A DNA stretch of 9,195 nt from Paracoccaceae bacterium (GTDB lineage Bacteria; Pseudomonadota; Alphaproteobacteria; Rhodobacterales; Rhodobacteraceae). Shown one piece after another: positions 1 through 7,171 of this stretch (its first letter is position 1; each line of letters opens with the position of its first letter). The notes beneath the pieces were generated by a model. That model saw only the letters and a list, made by a program, of their open reading frames with translations, did no database searches and was not told the DNA's origin. Made by a program: the position numbers and the translations under genes. Where the stretch lies: contig SKUV01000364.1 in assembly GCA_007129775.1 (NCBI GenBank), positions 1-9,195 of the forward strand. Reading direction: 5' to 3'.

Positions 1-8
1 ATGAACAT
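1..8 (-). CDS. Possible start of a further gene running off the left edge
   Basis: On the minus strand an ATG occupies positions 8-6 and is preceded by a purine-rich AAAGGAAAGGG stretch (26-16) at a spacing suitable for a ribosome binding site. A promoter-like pair lies just upstream at 61-33. Only two full codons, Met-Phe, are inside the window, so no product can be named. The reading is supported only by signal order (promoter, Shine-Dalgarno, ATG) and by the gene-dense minus-strand context downstream of the hydratase/dehydrogenase gene. It could also be chance. Confidence 0.3.
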
Positions 9-32
9 GGGCGGGCCCTTTCCTTTGACAGC

Positions 33-61
33 GATATGCGCACCGGTCCGGGGCAAGTCAA
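33..61 (-). promoter_or_regulatory. Candidate promoter for the gene beyond the left edge
   Basis: Reading the minus strand, TTGACT (61-56, five of six matches to the sigma-70 -35 consensus) is followed after 17 bases by CATATC (38-33, a weak -10). Transcription would start near 26, at the edge of the AAAGGAAAGGG ribosome binding site, giving a leader of roughly 18 bases. The -35 element sits in the loop of the inverted repeat at 48-72, so that repeat might be an operator rather than a terminator. Confidence 0.33.
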
Positions 62-72
62 CCTCGCCCCGG
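48..72 (-). terminator. GC inverted repeat just after the hydratase/dehydrogenase gene
   Basis: CCGGGGC (48-54) and GCCCCGG (66-72) form a perfect 7-bp stem with an 11-base loop, beginning three bases past the stop codon of the minus-strand gene ending at 75. Position suits a transcription terminator or a 3'-end-stabilising hairpin for the beta-oxidation transcript. No T-run follows on the minus strand, so it is not a classical intrinsic terminator. It overlaps a candidate promoter and could instead be a regulatory dyad. Confidence 0.35.
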
Positions 73-74
73 TT

Positions 75-2261
75 TCAGGCGGCCTGGGCCGACGCGTGGA
101 ATCGCCGGCCCTCCGCAGCCATGTCGCGCAGGATGTCCGGCGGGGCGAAGCGGTCGCCGTGTTCGGCGGCCAGCGCCTCGGAGCGCGCCAGCGCCTCGGC
201 CGGGCCGACCATGTCCACCCACGAAAACGGCCCGCCCGACCACGGCGCGAAGCCCCAGCCGAGGATCGCGCCCAAATCGCCCTCGCGCGGGTCGGTCAGC
301 ACGCCGGCCTCGTGGGCGCGCAGCGCCTCCAGAACCTGCACCAGCAACAGCCGCTCCTGCACCTGTCGCGCGTCCGGCTGGCGTCCGGCGGGCGGCCAAT
401 GCTCGGCAAGGCCCGGCCAGAGGCCCCGGCGCTCCTTGCCGTCGTAGTCATAAAAGCCCGCACCCGCCTTGCGCCCCATCCGCCCGGCCTCGGCCATGGC
501 GAAGAGGACCGCATCCGCCGCGCTGTCGGGATAGGCGTCGCCCATGGCGGCGCGGGTGGCCTTGGCGATCTTCACGCCCAGCTCGATCGAGGTTTCGTCG
601 ATCAGTTGCAAAGGCCCCAGCGGAAAGCCGAGCCCCCGCGCGGCATTCTCGATCAGCGCGGGTGCCACGCCCTCGGCGACCATGCGCAGCCCCTCGTTGA
701 TATAGGGGATGATGCAGCGGTTGGCGTAGAAGAAGCGGGCATCGTTCACGACAATCGGCGTCTTGCGCAGGGCACGCACGAAATCGAGCGCCATGGCCAC
801 GGCCTGCGGGCCGGTCCTGTCGCCCCGGATGATCTCGACCAGCGCCATGCGGTCAACCGGGCTGAAAAAGTGGATCCCGATGAAGTTTGCAGGATTTGTG
901 CTGGCTTTCGCCAGTTCCGACACCGGAATCGTGGAGGTATTTGTCGCAATAATGCAATCATCGGGCAGGTGCGGCAGCGCATTCGCAATCACGTCGGCCT
1001 TCACTTTCGGGTCTTCGAACACCGCCTCGATCACCAGATCGCAGCCCTCCAGCCGCGCGGGCTCGGCCCCGGGAGTGATGCGGGCGAGCGTCTCGGCCAT
1101 CGCCTCGGCGCTCAGCCGTCCGCGCTTGCGCGCCTTGTCGAGCGCGGCCTCGATGCCCGCGCGGCCCCGTTCCGCGCCCTCCGGCGTCGCGTCGAGCAGC
1201 ACCACATCCAGCCCCGCGCGGGCGGCGACCTGCGCGATGCCTGCGCCCATCATTCCCGCCCCGATCACGCCGATGCGGCGCAGCCGCGCCGCCGGTACGT
1301 CGGGCCGGTTCGCCCCCTTTTCCAGCGCCTGCTTGTTGACGAAAAGCGAGCGGATCATCGCCTCTGCCTGCGGCTGCATCATGACCCATGTGAACCAGCG
1401 CGCCTCGATCCGAAGGGCGGTGTCAAACGGCACCTGCGCGCCCTCGTAAACCGCCGCCAGCAGCGCCTTGGCCGCCGGATAAACCCCCGCCGTGCGCCCG
1501 CCCACCATGGCCGAGGCGCCCACGAAGGTCATGAATCCCGCAGGGTGATAGGGCGCGCCGCCAGGCATCTTGTAGCCTTTGGCATCCCACGGCTTGACCA
1601 GATCGGCATCCCTTGCCCCCAGCACCCATTCGCGCGCGCGCCCCATCAGGGCATCGGGGGCCACCACCTCGTCGATGACGCCGGCGGCCTGCATCTTGCC
1701 GGGGGGGTGCATCTTGCCTTCCAGCAGGAAGGGCGCGGCGGCCATGGCGCCCAGCTTGCGCACCAGCCGGGTGGTGCCGCCCGCGCCGGGAAAGATGCCC
1801 ACGAGGATTTCCGGCAGCCCGATCCGCGCGCCGGGCCGGTCGGCCGCGATGATCCGGTGGCAGGCCAGCGCCAGTTCCAGCCCGATGCCGGCCGCCGTGC
1901 CAGGCAGGGCGGCGACGATCGGCTTGCCGCCCTTGTGCGTCCTGGGGTCCATGCCCGCCCGTTCGATCTTGCGCAGAAGCGCGTGGATGCGGCACAGCCC
2001 CTCGAAGATGCCGCGCGCCGGATCGTCTCCGGCCTGCGCGCGCATCGCGGCGAGCGCGTTCAGATCCATCCCGCCGGCGAAATCGCGCTTGCCCGAGGTC
2101 AGGATCACAGCCTTGACGTTGTCATCGCCCAATGCCTTGTCGATCAGCGTCTCGAGTTCCGACAATCCGTCGAAACTCATGACATTCATGGATTTATCGG
2201 CCATGTCCCAGGTGATTGTGGCGATGCCGTCAGCGTCGGTGGCATAATGGAAATCGGTCAT
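75..2261 (-). CDS. fadB: Bifunctional enoyl-CoA hydratase / 3-hydroxyacyl-CoA dehydrogenase (FadB/FadJ type)
   Basis: This 728-residue cytosolic enzyme should hydrate trans-2-enoyl-CoA and then oxidise the 3-hydroxyacyl-CoA with NAD, the middle two steps of beta-oxidation. Residues about 1-200 form a crotonase domain: a glycine-rich oxyanion segment (FAGGMDL, 61-67) and both expected glutamates, Glu129 in GLELALA and Glu151 in LPEILVGI. Residues about 328-510 form a Rossmann domain with GAGMMGAG (334-341) and the catalytic pair His464 (IGIHFFSPVD) and Glu476, spaced 12 residues apart as in E. coli FadB (known for the family). The C-terminal dehydrogenase repeats follow, with ANRCIIPYINEG at 513-524. 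Length matches the family. The ATG overlaps the upstream stop codon in ATGA and has GGAG about ten bases upstream. The gene lies last in the operon, with the thiolase upstream, unlike the E. coli fadBA order. fadB or fadJ would both be acceptable names. Confidence 0.95.
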   Translation of the reverse strand: MTDFHYATDADGIATITWDMADKSMNVMSFDGLSELETLIDKALGDDNVKAVILTSGKRDFAGGMDLNALAAMRAQAGDDPARGIFEGLCRIHALLRKIERAGMDPRTHKGGKPIVAALPGTAAGIGLELALACHRIIAADRPGARIGLPEILVGIFPGAGGTTRLVRKLGAMAAAPFLLEGKMHPPGKMQAAGVIDEVVAPDALMGRAREWVLGARDADLVKPWDAKGYKMPGGAPYHPAGFMTFVGASAMVGGRTAGVYPAAKALLAAVYEGAQVPFDTALRIEARWFTWVMMQPQAEAMIRSLFVNKQALEKGANRPDVPAARLRRIGVIGAGMMGAGIAQVAARAGLDVVLLDATPEGAERGRAGIEAALDKARKRGRLSAEAMAETLARITPGAEPARLEGCDLVIEAVFEDPKVKADVIANALPHLPDDCIIATNTSTIPVSELAKASTNPANFIGIHFFSPVDRMALVEIIRGDRTGPQAVAMALDFVRALRKTPIVVNDARFFYANRCIIPYINEGLRMVAEGVAPALIENAARGLGFPLGPLQLIDETSIELGVKIAKATRAAMGDAYPDSAADAVLFAMAEAGRMGRKAGAGFYDYDGKERRGLWPGLAEHWPPAGRQPDARQVQERLLLVQVLEALRAHEAGVLTDPREGDLGAILGWGFAPWSGGPFSWVDMVGPAEALARSEALAAEHGDRFAPPDILRDMAAEGRRFHASAQAA
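1690..1718. repeat. 11-bp direct repeat flanking a G7 tract inside the hydratase domain
   Basis: TGCATCTTGCC occurs at 1690-1700 and again at 1708-1718, separated by seven G residues. The 18-base period is in frame and gives a repeated Gly-Lys-Met in the protein (about residues 182-190). Slippage between the copies would remove six residues without a frameshift, while a change in the G tract would shift the frame. The protein reads normally here, so this is a local repeat and not damage. Confidence 0.6.
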
Positions 2262-2709
2262 TTGCGGCTCCGTTCGGGCTCTGCGTCATCGATCGGTTTC
2301 GGGGTCAGCACCGGCCATCGGTCGTTCGACCAGCGATTCACGATGCGGCTCGCGCACCACTGCCCGCCGCGCAGGTCGATCACCATGAGCGACGTGTAGG
2401 CGGGCAGGATGCGCTTGCCGTGGCTGAGAATGTCGGAACTGTAGCTGCCGACGATCCTGTCGGGCCCGTCGAACTCGGCCCGTCTTGCGTGGCGCAGGTA
2501 ATGCGTGACCCGGTGGGTGCGCAGCATCAACTGGAATTCGTCATAGCCGGCGCGCAACTCCGGCGCGTCCTGCACCGCGATCTTTCCCGCTTCGGTCTGA
2601 AGCTCGAAGGGCAGGATGACGCGGCGCAGGAACCCCGCCCAGTCGTCGGCCATGACCGCAGCGCCGAGGTCATCGAGCGTGGCCTGAAGGATCGCCCCTG
2701 CGTCGTCCA

Positions 2710-2710
<1 letters not shown>
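2258..2710 (-). CDS. Small NTF2/SnoaL-like protein inside the beta-oxidation operon
   Basis: The product is 150 residues and I do not recognise a named family. Two N-terminal amphipathic helices (about 3-34, containing ADDWAGFLRRVILPF) are followed by alternating strand-like segments: RIVGSYSSDILSHG (85-98), AYTSLMVIDLRGG (104-116) and WCASRIVNRWSNDRWPV (118-134). That order is what a SnoaL/NTF2-like cone fold looks like, so this is a fold inference, not a function. There is no signal peptide or membrane segment. The ATG at 2710 shares one base with the thiolase stop (TGATG) and is preceded by GAGAGG; upstream in-frame ATGs would lie within the thiolase gene and are less likely. Its own stop overlaps the next ATG by four bases. 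Coupling on both sides implies co-production with the thiolase and the hydratase/dehydrogenase. It might bind an acyl-CoA or act as an accessory to the complex, but nothing in the sequence proves this. Confidence 0.85.
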
Positions 2711-3921
<1,211 letters not shown>

Positions 3922-3948
3922 GGTCGTCTCCGGTGTCGGGTGCGGGGC

Positions 3949-4161
3949 TCAGGTCTTGCGGGCGGGCAGTTCGGCGGTGAAGAGCCGCAGGCGGTGGTTG
4001 AGGTTCTCGCTGTGGGTGACGCTGTCGAAATGCTCGAAGAGAAACGACAGCGCCTCGCCTTCCTCCAGCCCGGCCTCGGTGGCAAAGCGGCGCAGGCGGC
4101 GATAGCCGTCCTCGCTCATGGCGACGGGAAAGCGGCGGGTCAGGCGCAGGCGTTTGGGCAT
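3949..4161 (-). CDS. 70-residue basic protein, possible ribbon-helix-helix fold
   Basis: I do not recognise a named family. The N-terminus is basic (Lys3, Arg4, Arg6, Arg9, Arg10). It is followed by a short strand-like segment (TRRFPVAMS, 8-16), an amphipathic helix (EDGYRRLRRFATEAG, 17-31), a turn, and a second helix (EGEALSFLFEHFDSV, 34-48). This strand-helix-turn-helix order, with Gly31 at the turn, resembles Arc/MetJ-type ribbon-helix-helix DNA-binding proteins; that is a fold inference only. The tail (49-70) is short and polar. Two adjacent ATGs exist (4164 and 4161). The second is preferred because AAGGA then lies five bases upstream, while the first leaves only two. It sits 27 bases before the thiolase gene and after a hairpin-bearing gap behind the acyl-CoA dehydrogenase gene. 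It could be a local regulator of the downstream genes or an uncharacterised accessory protein. Confidence 0.8.
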   Translation of the reverse strand: MPKRLRLTRRFPVAMSEDGYRRLRRFATEAGLEEGEALSFLFEHFDSVTHSENLNHRLRLFTAELPARKT

Positions 4162-4210
4162 CATCGTCCTTTCAGGCTGGCGGCGCCGCGGCGCGCGGCG
4201 CGGCCGCTCC

Positions 4211-4239
4211 AGCATAGCGCAGCAACGGGGCGGTGTCGC
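4211..4239 (-). promoter_or_regulatory. Candidate internal promoter before the 70-residue protein gene
   Basis: On the minus strand GCGACA (4239-4234) and TATGCT (4216-4211) are separated by 17 bases, each matching four of six consensus positions. Transcription would begin near 4204, leaving a leader of about 43 bases before the ATG at 4161. It would let the small protein, thiolase, NTF2-like and hydratase/dehydrogenase genes be expressed apart from the MerR and acyl-CoA dehydrogenase genes. Found by eye only. Confidence 0.3.
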
Positions 4240-4262
4240 GGGCGCGGCGCAGGCCGCGTGCG

Positions 4263-4286
4263 CGCCCCGGCTCGGCCCCCGGGGCG
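4263..4286 (-). terminator. 8-bp GC hairpin directly after the acyl-CoA dehydrogenase gene
   Basis: CGCCCCGG (4263-4270) and CCGGGGCG (4279-4286) form a perfect 8-bp stem with an 8-base loop, starting two bases beyond the acyl-CoA dehydrogenase stop codon. No T-run follows on the minus strand, so full intrinsic termination is doubtful; partial termination, Rho-linked termination or mRNA 3'-end protection are equally possible. It separates the MerR/dehydrogenase pair from the four downstream genes. Confidence 0.4.
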
Positions 4287-4288
4287 TT

Positions 4289-6073
4289 TCAGAACGCCTC
4301 TTCCGGCAGGGCCATCACGGTCTCGCCCCCGGCCCGGATCCGCGTCAGATGCAGCGCGGTGGCGGGCAGGTGGCGGGCCATGTAGTGGCGGCCCGTGACC
4401 AGCTTGGCGCGCAGGAAGGCCGCATCGCCGCGCCCCTCGGCCAGCATTGCCTGCGCGGTCACCGCCATGCGCGCCCACATCAGTCCGAGGCAGACATGCC
4501 CCATCAGATGCAGCAGGTCATGGGCGCCGGCCAGCGCATCCGTAGGCTTGGCCATGCCGCGTTCGGCCATGAACATCACGCCGGCCTGCATGTCTTTGGA
4601 TGCGGCCTTGAGCGGGTCGAGAAAACCCTCGCGCAGCGCCGCGTCGCCCTTTTCGCCGGCGTGTTCGGCGATCAGCGCCTTTACCGTCTCGATCAGCGCC
4701 ATCACCGGCTTGCCGCCATCGGCGCCCAGCTTGCGCCCGACCAGATCAAGCGCCTGAATGCCGTTCGTGCCCTCGTAGATCATGGCGATCCGGGCATCGC
4801 GCACGAATTGCTCGAACCCCGCCGCGCGGGTGAAACCGGCCCCGCCCGGCACCTGCTGGGCATCCACCGCCATGGCAAAGCCGCGGTCGGTCAGGAAGGC
4901 CTTGATCACCGGCGTCAGGAGCGAGATCAGCCCCTCTGCCCGCGCATCGCCGCCGCGATGGGCGCGGTCGATCAGGCTCGCGCCCCACAGCACGAAGGCC
5001 CGCCCGCCCTCCACGAAGGCGCGCTGGTCCATCAGCATCCGGCGCACATCGGGATGCACGAGGATCGGGTCGGCCGGGCCGTCGGGGTTGGCCGGGCCGC
5101 CGGGCGCGCGGCCCTGCAGCCGGTCGCGGGCAAAGGCCACGGCATGGGCATGGGCGGCGCCGGCCACGGCGAGCCCCTGCAGGCCCACGCCCAGCCGCGC
5201 CTCGTTCATCATCGTGAACATCGCGCGCATGCCCTTGTGGGCCTCGCCCACCAGCCAGCCCTGCGCGCCGTCATACTGCATCACGCAGGTGGCGTTGGCA
5301 TGGATACCCATCTTGTCTTCAAGCCCGATGCAGGTGACGGCGTTGCGCGCGCCCGGCGCGCCGGCCTCGTCGGGCAGAAACTTCGGCACCAGAAAGAGCG
5401 AGATGCCCCGCGTGCCCTCGGGCGCGTCGGGCAGGCGCGCGAGCACCAGATGCACGATATTTTCTGTCAGGTCGTGCTCGCCCGCCGAGATCCAGATCTT
5501 CTGGCCGGTGATGCGATAGCTGCCGTCATCGGCGGGTCCGGCCCGGGTGCGGATCAGCCCCAGATCGGTGCCGCAATGGGGTTCGGTCAGGTTCATCGTG
5601 CCCGACCAGCGCCCCTCCACCATCGGGGGCAGGTATAGCGCCTTCAGCGCGTCGTCGCCATGCATCTCCAGCGCCGAGACGGCGCCATGGGTCAGGCCCT
5701 GATACATGTTGAAGGCCATGTTGGCGGCCACGAAGATCTCGCCCGTGGCGCAGTTCATCAGATAGGGCATGCCCTGTCCGCCGTACTCCTCGGGGCAGTC
5801 GAGGGCGAGCCAGCCGCCCTCGCGCAGCGCCGCATAGGCGTCGCGGAACCCGGCGGGGGTGTGGACGCGGTCGCCCTCCAGCCGGCAGCCCTCGGCATCG
5901 CCGGTGGCGTTGAGCGGCGCCAGCACCTCGGTCGCCAGCTTGCCGGCCTCCGACAGGATGGCCGCGGTGGTGTCGCGATCCAGATCGCCATAGCCGGGGA
6001 TGTCGGCGGCATCGATCCGCATCACATCGTGCAGCACGAAGGCAAGATCGGCGAGGGGCGGGGAATAGGTCAT
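4289..6073 (-). CDS. Acyl-CoA dehydrogenase with extra C-terminal domain (FadE-like; DmdC superfamily)
   Basis: This 594-residue flavoenzyme should oxidise acyl-CoA to trans-2-enoyl-CoA, the first beta-oxidation step, passing electrons to electron-transfer flavoprotein. An N-terminal helical domain holds PEEYGGQGMP (94-103). The flavin-contact region reads GTMNLTEPHCGTDLG (158-172), followed by KIWISAGEHDL (192-202). The catalytic base is Glu434 in IYEGTNGIQALDLVGRK. The roughly 130 residues after 460 correspond to the additional C-terminal domain found in this long acyl-CoA dehydrogenase class, which also contains 3-methylmercaptopropionyl-CoA dehydrogenase (DmdC). The motif before the catalytic base is GGAGFTR, where many relatives have GGHGY. 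Context with thiolase and hydratase/dehydrogenase favours a fatty acyl-CoA substrate over a DMSP pathway role, but chain length is unknown. The ATG overlaps the MerR stop in ATGA and has a near-ideal ribosome binding site. Confidence 0.94.
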   Translation of the reverse strand: MTYSPPLADLAFVLHDVMRIDAADIPGYGDLDRDTTAAILSEAGKLATEVLAPLNATGDAEGCRLEGDRVHTPAGFRDAYAALREGGWLALDCPEEYGGQGMPYLMNCATGEIFVAANMAFNMYQGLTHGAVSALEMHGDDALKALYLPPMVEGRWSGTMNLTEPHCGTDLGLIRTRAGPADDGSYRITGQKIWISAGEHDLTENIVHLVLARLPDAPEGTRGISLFLVPKFLPDEAGAPGARNAVTCIGLEDKMGIHANATCVMQYDGAQGWLVGEAHKGMRAMFTMMNEARLGVGLQGLAVAGAAHAHAVAFARDRLQGRAPGGPANPDGPADPILVHPDVRRMLMDQRAFVEGGRAFVLWGASLIDRAHRGGDARAEGLISLLTPVIKAFLTDRGFAMAVDAQQVPGGAGFTRAAGFEQFVRDARIAMIYEGTNGIQALDLVGRKLGADGGKPVMALIETVKALIAEHAGEKGDAALREGFLDPLKAASKDMQAGVMFMAERGMAKPTDALAGAHDLLHLMGHVCLGLMWARMAVTAQAMLAEGRGDAAFLRAKLVTGRHYMARHLPATALHLTRIRAGGETVMALPEEAF

Positions 6074-6513
6074 CTGATCACCTCGGGCTCTGGCGTGGGC
6101 TTCACCGTCATCGGCTTTGCCGTTGCCTGCGACAGAACGCGCGCGCCGTGGTCGAGTTCCGCCCGCAAATCGCGGATCGCCTCGTCAAGCTCGCCGCGGC
6201 GGGCCTCCATCTCGGCCAGATGCTTGCGGCCAAGCTTCAACCCCTTGCGCAGCTGCAAAAGCCGCGTGTCGTCGCGGTCGTAGAGGTCGAGCAGCTCGCG
6301 CATCTCCTCCAGTGCAAAGCCGAAGCGCTTGCCGCGCAGGATCAGCTTGAGCCGGGCGCGGTCGCGCCGGGTGAAAAGCCGGGTCTGGCCCCTGCGCAGC
6401 GGCGCGAGGAGTTCCTTGGATTCGTAGAAACGCAGCGTCCGCGGGGTCACGCCGAATTCGGCGCACATCTGGCGGATGGTCATCTGCTCGTTGGCTTCGG
6501 ACATATGGTTCAT
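6070..6513 (-). CDS. MerR-family regulator heading the beta-oxidation operon
   Basis: The 147-residue protein carries an N-terminal MerR winged helix: helix-turn-helix around residues 12-31 (MTIRQMCAEFGVTPRTLRFYE), wing around 33-48 (ELLAPLRRGQTRLFT), and the LILRGKRFGFALEEMRELL helix pair at 57-75. A heptad-rich coiled-coil-like helix (about 85-128) would form the dimer. No metal-binding cysteine cluster or separate effector domain is present, so an acyl-CoA-type or protein-level signal is more likely than a metal. The ATG at 6513 is chosen because GGGAGGGGG lies about nine bases upstream; the ATG at 6504 is too far from it. The gene overlaps the acyl-CoA dehydrogenase gene by four bases and lies downstream of an ACGT-rich dyad (6621-6643). 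LiuR, a MerR regulator of branched-chain and fatty acid use, is a plausible relative. Autoregulation of the operon is inferred. Confidence 0.92.
   Translation of the reverse strand: MNHMSEANEQMTIRQMCAEFGVTPRTLRFYESKELLAPLRRGQTRLFTRRDRARLKLILRGKRFGFALEEMRELLDLYDRDDTRLLQLRKGLKLGRKHLAEMEARRGELDEAIRDLRAELDHGARVLSQATAKPMTVKPTPEPEVIR
6076..6084 (-). promoter_or_regulatory. Near-ideal ribosome binding site for the acyl-CoA dehydrogenase gene
   Basis: On the minus strand GAGGTGATC lies two bases before the ATG at 6073, nine bases identical to the sequence complementary to the usual 16S rRNA 3' end. It is embedded in the last codons (Glu-Val-Ile) of the MerR gene. Together with the ATGA overlap it predicts efficient coupled translation, with the enzyme made in excess of the regulator. 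Confidence 0.7.
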
Positions 6514-6577
6514 GGGCTGCCCCCTCCCGGGGCGGAAATCCTGTGACCCGGCGGCTCGGGGTGCCGGATGCGATTCT

Positions 6578-6594
6578 GCGCCCGATCTGGGCGC
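6578..6594 (-). promoter_or_regulatory. Inverted repeat in the upstream region of the first MerR gene
   Basis: GCGCCC (6578-6583) and GGGCGC (6589-6594) form a 6-bp stem with a 5-base loop (GATCT). It lies 65-81 bases upstream of the MerR ATG at 6513 and 108 bases past the stop of the second MerR gene. It may be a leader hairpin, a weak terminator of the upstream gene, or a protein-binding dyad; the sequence alone does not decide. Confidence 0.25.
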
Positions 6595-6620
6595 AAGCCG
6601 GGGTCCGCACAAGGCCGGCT

Positions 6621-6643
6621 GACGTTTACGTCAACGTAACGTC
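6621..6643. promoter_or_regulatory. ACGT-rich inverted repeat, probable MerR operator
   Basis: The core TTACGT-CA-ACGTAA (6626-6639) is a perfect 14-base dyad with a 2-base centre. It is flanked by GACG (6621-6624) and CGTC (6640-6643), one base out of register. Four ACGT tetramers start at 6622, 6628, 6634 and 6639. On the minus strand the dyad contains TTGACG (6634-6629), a possible -35 element, although no convincing -10 follows. It is the most AT-containing, most symmetrical spot in an otherwise GC-dominated gap and lies about 110 bases upstream of the first MerR gene. ACGT-rich palindromes are, from memory, typical of LiuR-type operators; that comparison is not verified here. Confidence 0.55.
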
Positions 6644-6701
6644 GCGTCATGGGTGGCAGCGGTGTCGCGCAGGCGGCCCGCGCGCGGCGCGTGAATGCGC
6701 G

Positions 6702-7118
6702 TCAGTCCCGCGGCGCGCCCGCCGTTCCGGTTTCGGTCCCGGTGCCGACGGGGGCATCACCGGCGGTTCTGTCGCGCAGGTCCTGCAACTCGTCGATGGT
6801 GCGGCCCAGCGCCGCGTGCTCGGCGCGCAGGGTCTTGAGTTGCCGGTCGGCCATCTCCAGCCATGCGCGATGCTGCGCTGCGGTGCCGATCGTGTCATAC
6901 ATCTCCAGCCATTGCCGGATTTCCTCGAGCGAGAACCCGAAACGCCGCCCGCGCAGGATCAGCGTCATCCGCGCCACCTCGCGCGGGCCGAAAAACCGGA
7001 CGCGGCCCCGCCGTTCGGGGCGCAGAAGCTCGATATATTCGTAATAGCGCAGGGTCCGCGGCGTGACGTCGAAACGATCGCACATTTCCCTGAAGCTGAG
7101 CTTTTGCGGCTCCGACAT
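6702..7118 (-). CDS. Second MerR-family regulator, paralog of the first
   Basis: This 138-residue protein has the same architecture: helix-turn-helix about 8-27 (SFREMCDRFDVTPRTLRYYE), wing 29-44 (IELLRPERRGRVRFFG), LILRGRRFGFSLEEIRQWL at 53-71, and a coiled-coil-like helix about 80-117. It ends in a low-complexity Gly/Thr tail (119-138). Aligned by eye, residues 19-75 share 36 of 57 positions with residues 23-79 of the neighbouring MerR protein, so the two are clear paralogs. No cysteine cluster is visible; only Cys13 is present. The ATG at 7118 has GAGGGG about five bases upstream and a good promoter behind it. It is transcribed divergently from the thioesterase pair and towards the first MerR gene. 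It probably controls itself and neighbouring acyl-CoA genes; the effector is unknown. Confidence 0.91.
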   Translation of the reverse strand: MSEPQKLSFREMCDRFDVTPRTLRYYEYIELLRPERRGRVRFFGPREVARMTLILRGRRFGFSLEEIRQWLEMYDTIGTAAQHRAWLEMADRQLKTLRAEHAALGRTIDELQDLRDRTAGDAPVGTGTETGTAGAPRD

Positions 7119-7141
7119 TGTGCCCCTCGTCCTGCCCTCTG

Positions 7142-7171
7142 AGAATAGTCGCGCTGCGTCGGTGCCGTCAA
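7142..7171 (-). promoter_or_regulatory. Promoter of the second MerR gene
   Basis: On the minus strand TTGACG (7171-7166, five of six -35 matches) and TATTCT (7147-7142, four of six -10 matches) are 18 bases apart. Transcription would start near 7135, about 17 bases before the ATG at 7118, leaving room for the GAGGGG site only. The stretch 7158-7173 matches the first MerR gene's dyad region (6621-6636) at 12 of 16 bases, so the same regulators may bind both. Confidence 0.55.

Noticed and set aside
25..30. Perfect TTGACA on the plus strand near the left edge
   Set aside because: Seventeen bases downstream the sequence is CCGGGG, with no -10 element, and no plus-strand gene follows for thousands of bases.
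36..2399. A 787-codon open frame on the plus strand opposite the hydratase/dehydrogenase gene
   Set aside because: It is rich in Arg, His, Pro, Gly and Ala with no recognisable domain, and it lies antisense to a gene with clear catalytic motifs and coupled start. Long antisense frames are normal in very GC-rich DNA.
4289..6073. Acyl-CoA dehydrogenase as DmdC of the DMSP demethylation pathway
   Set aside because: It belongs to the same long class, but neighbours are thiolase and hydratase/dehydrogenase, and no DmdA, DmdB or DmdD gene is present in the window. A general fatty acyl-CoA role is the safer reading.
6678..6687. CCGCGCGCGG palindrome past the end of the second MerR gene
   Set aside because: Perfect but made only of CG steps, expected by chance in this composition, and with no T-run to suggest a terminator.
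6543..7142. Plus-strand frame of 199 codons across the second MerR gene
   Set aside because: Opposite a clear MerR gene with promoter and ribosome binding site; its translation shows no family pattern.
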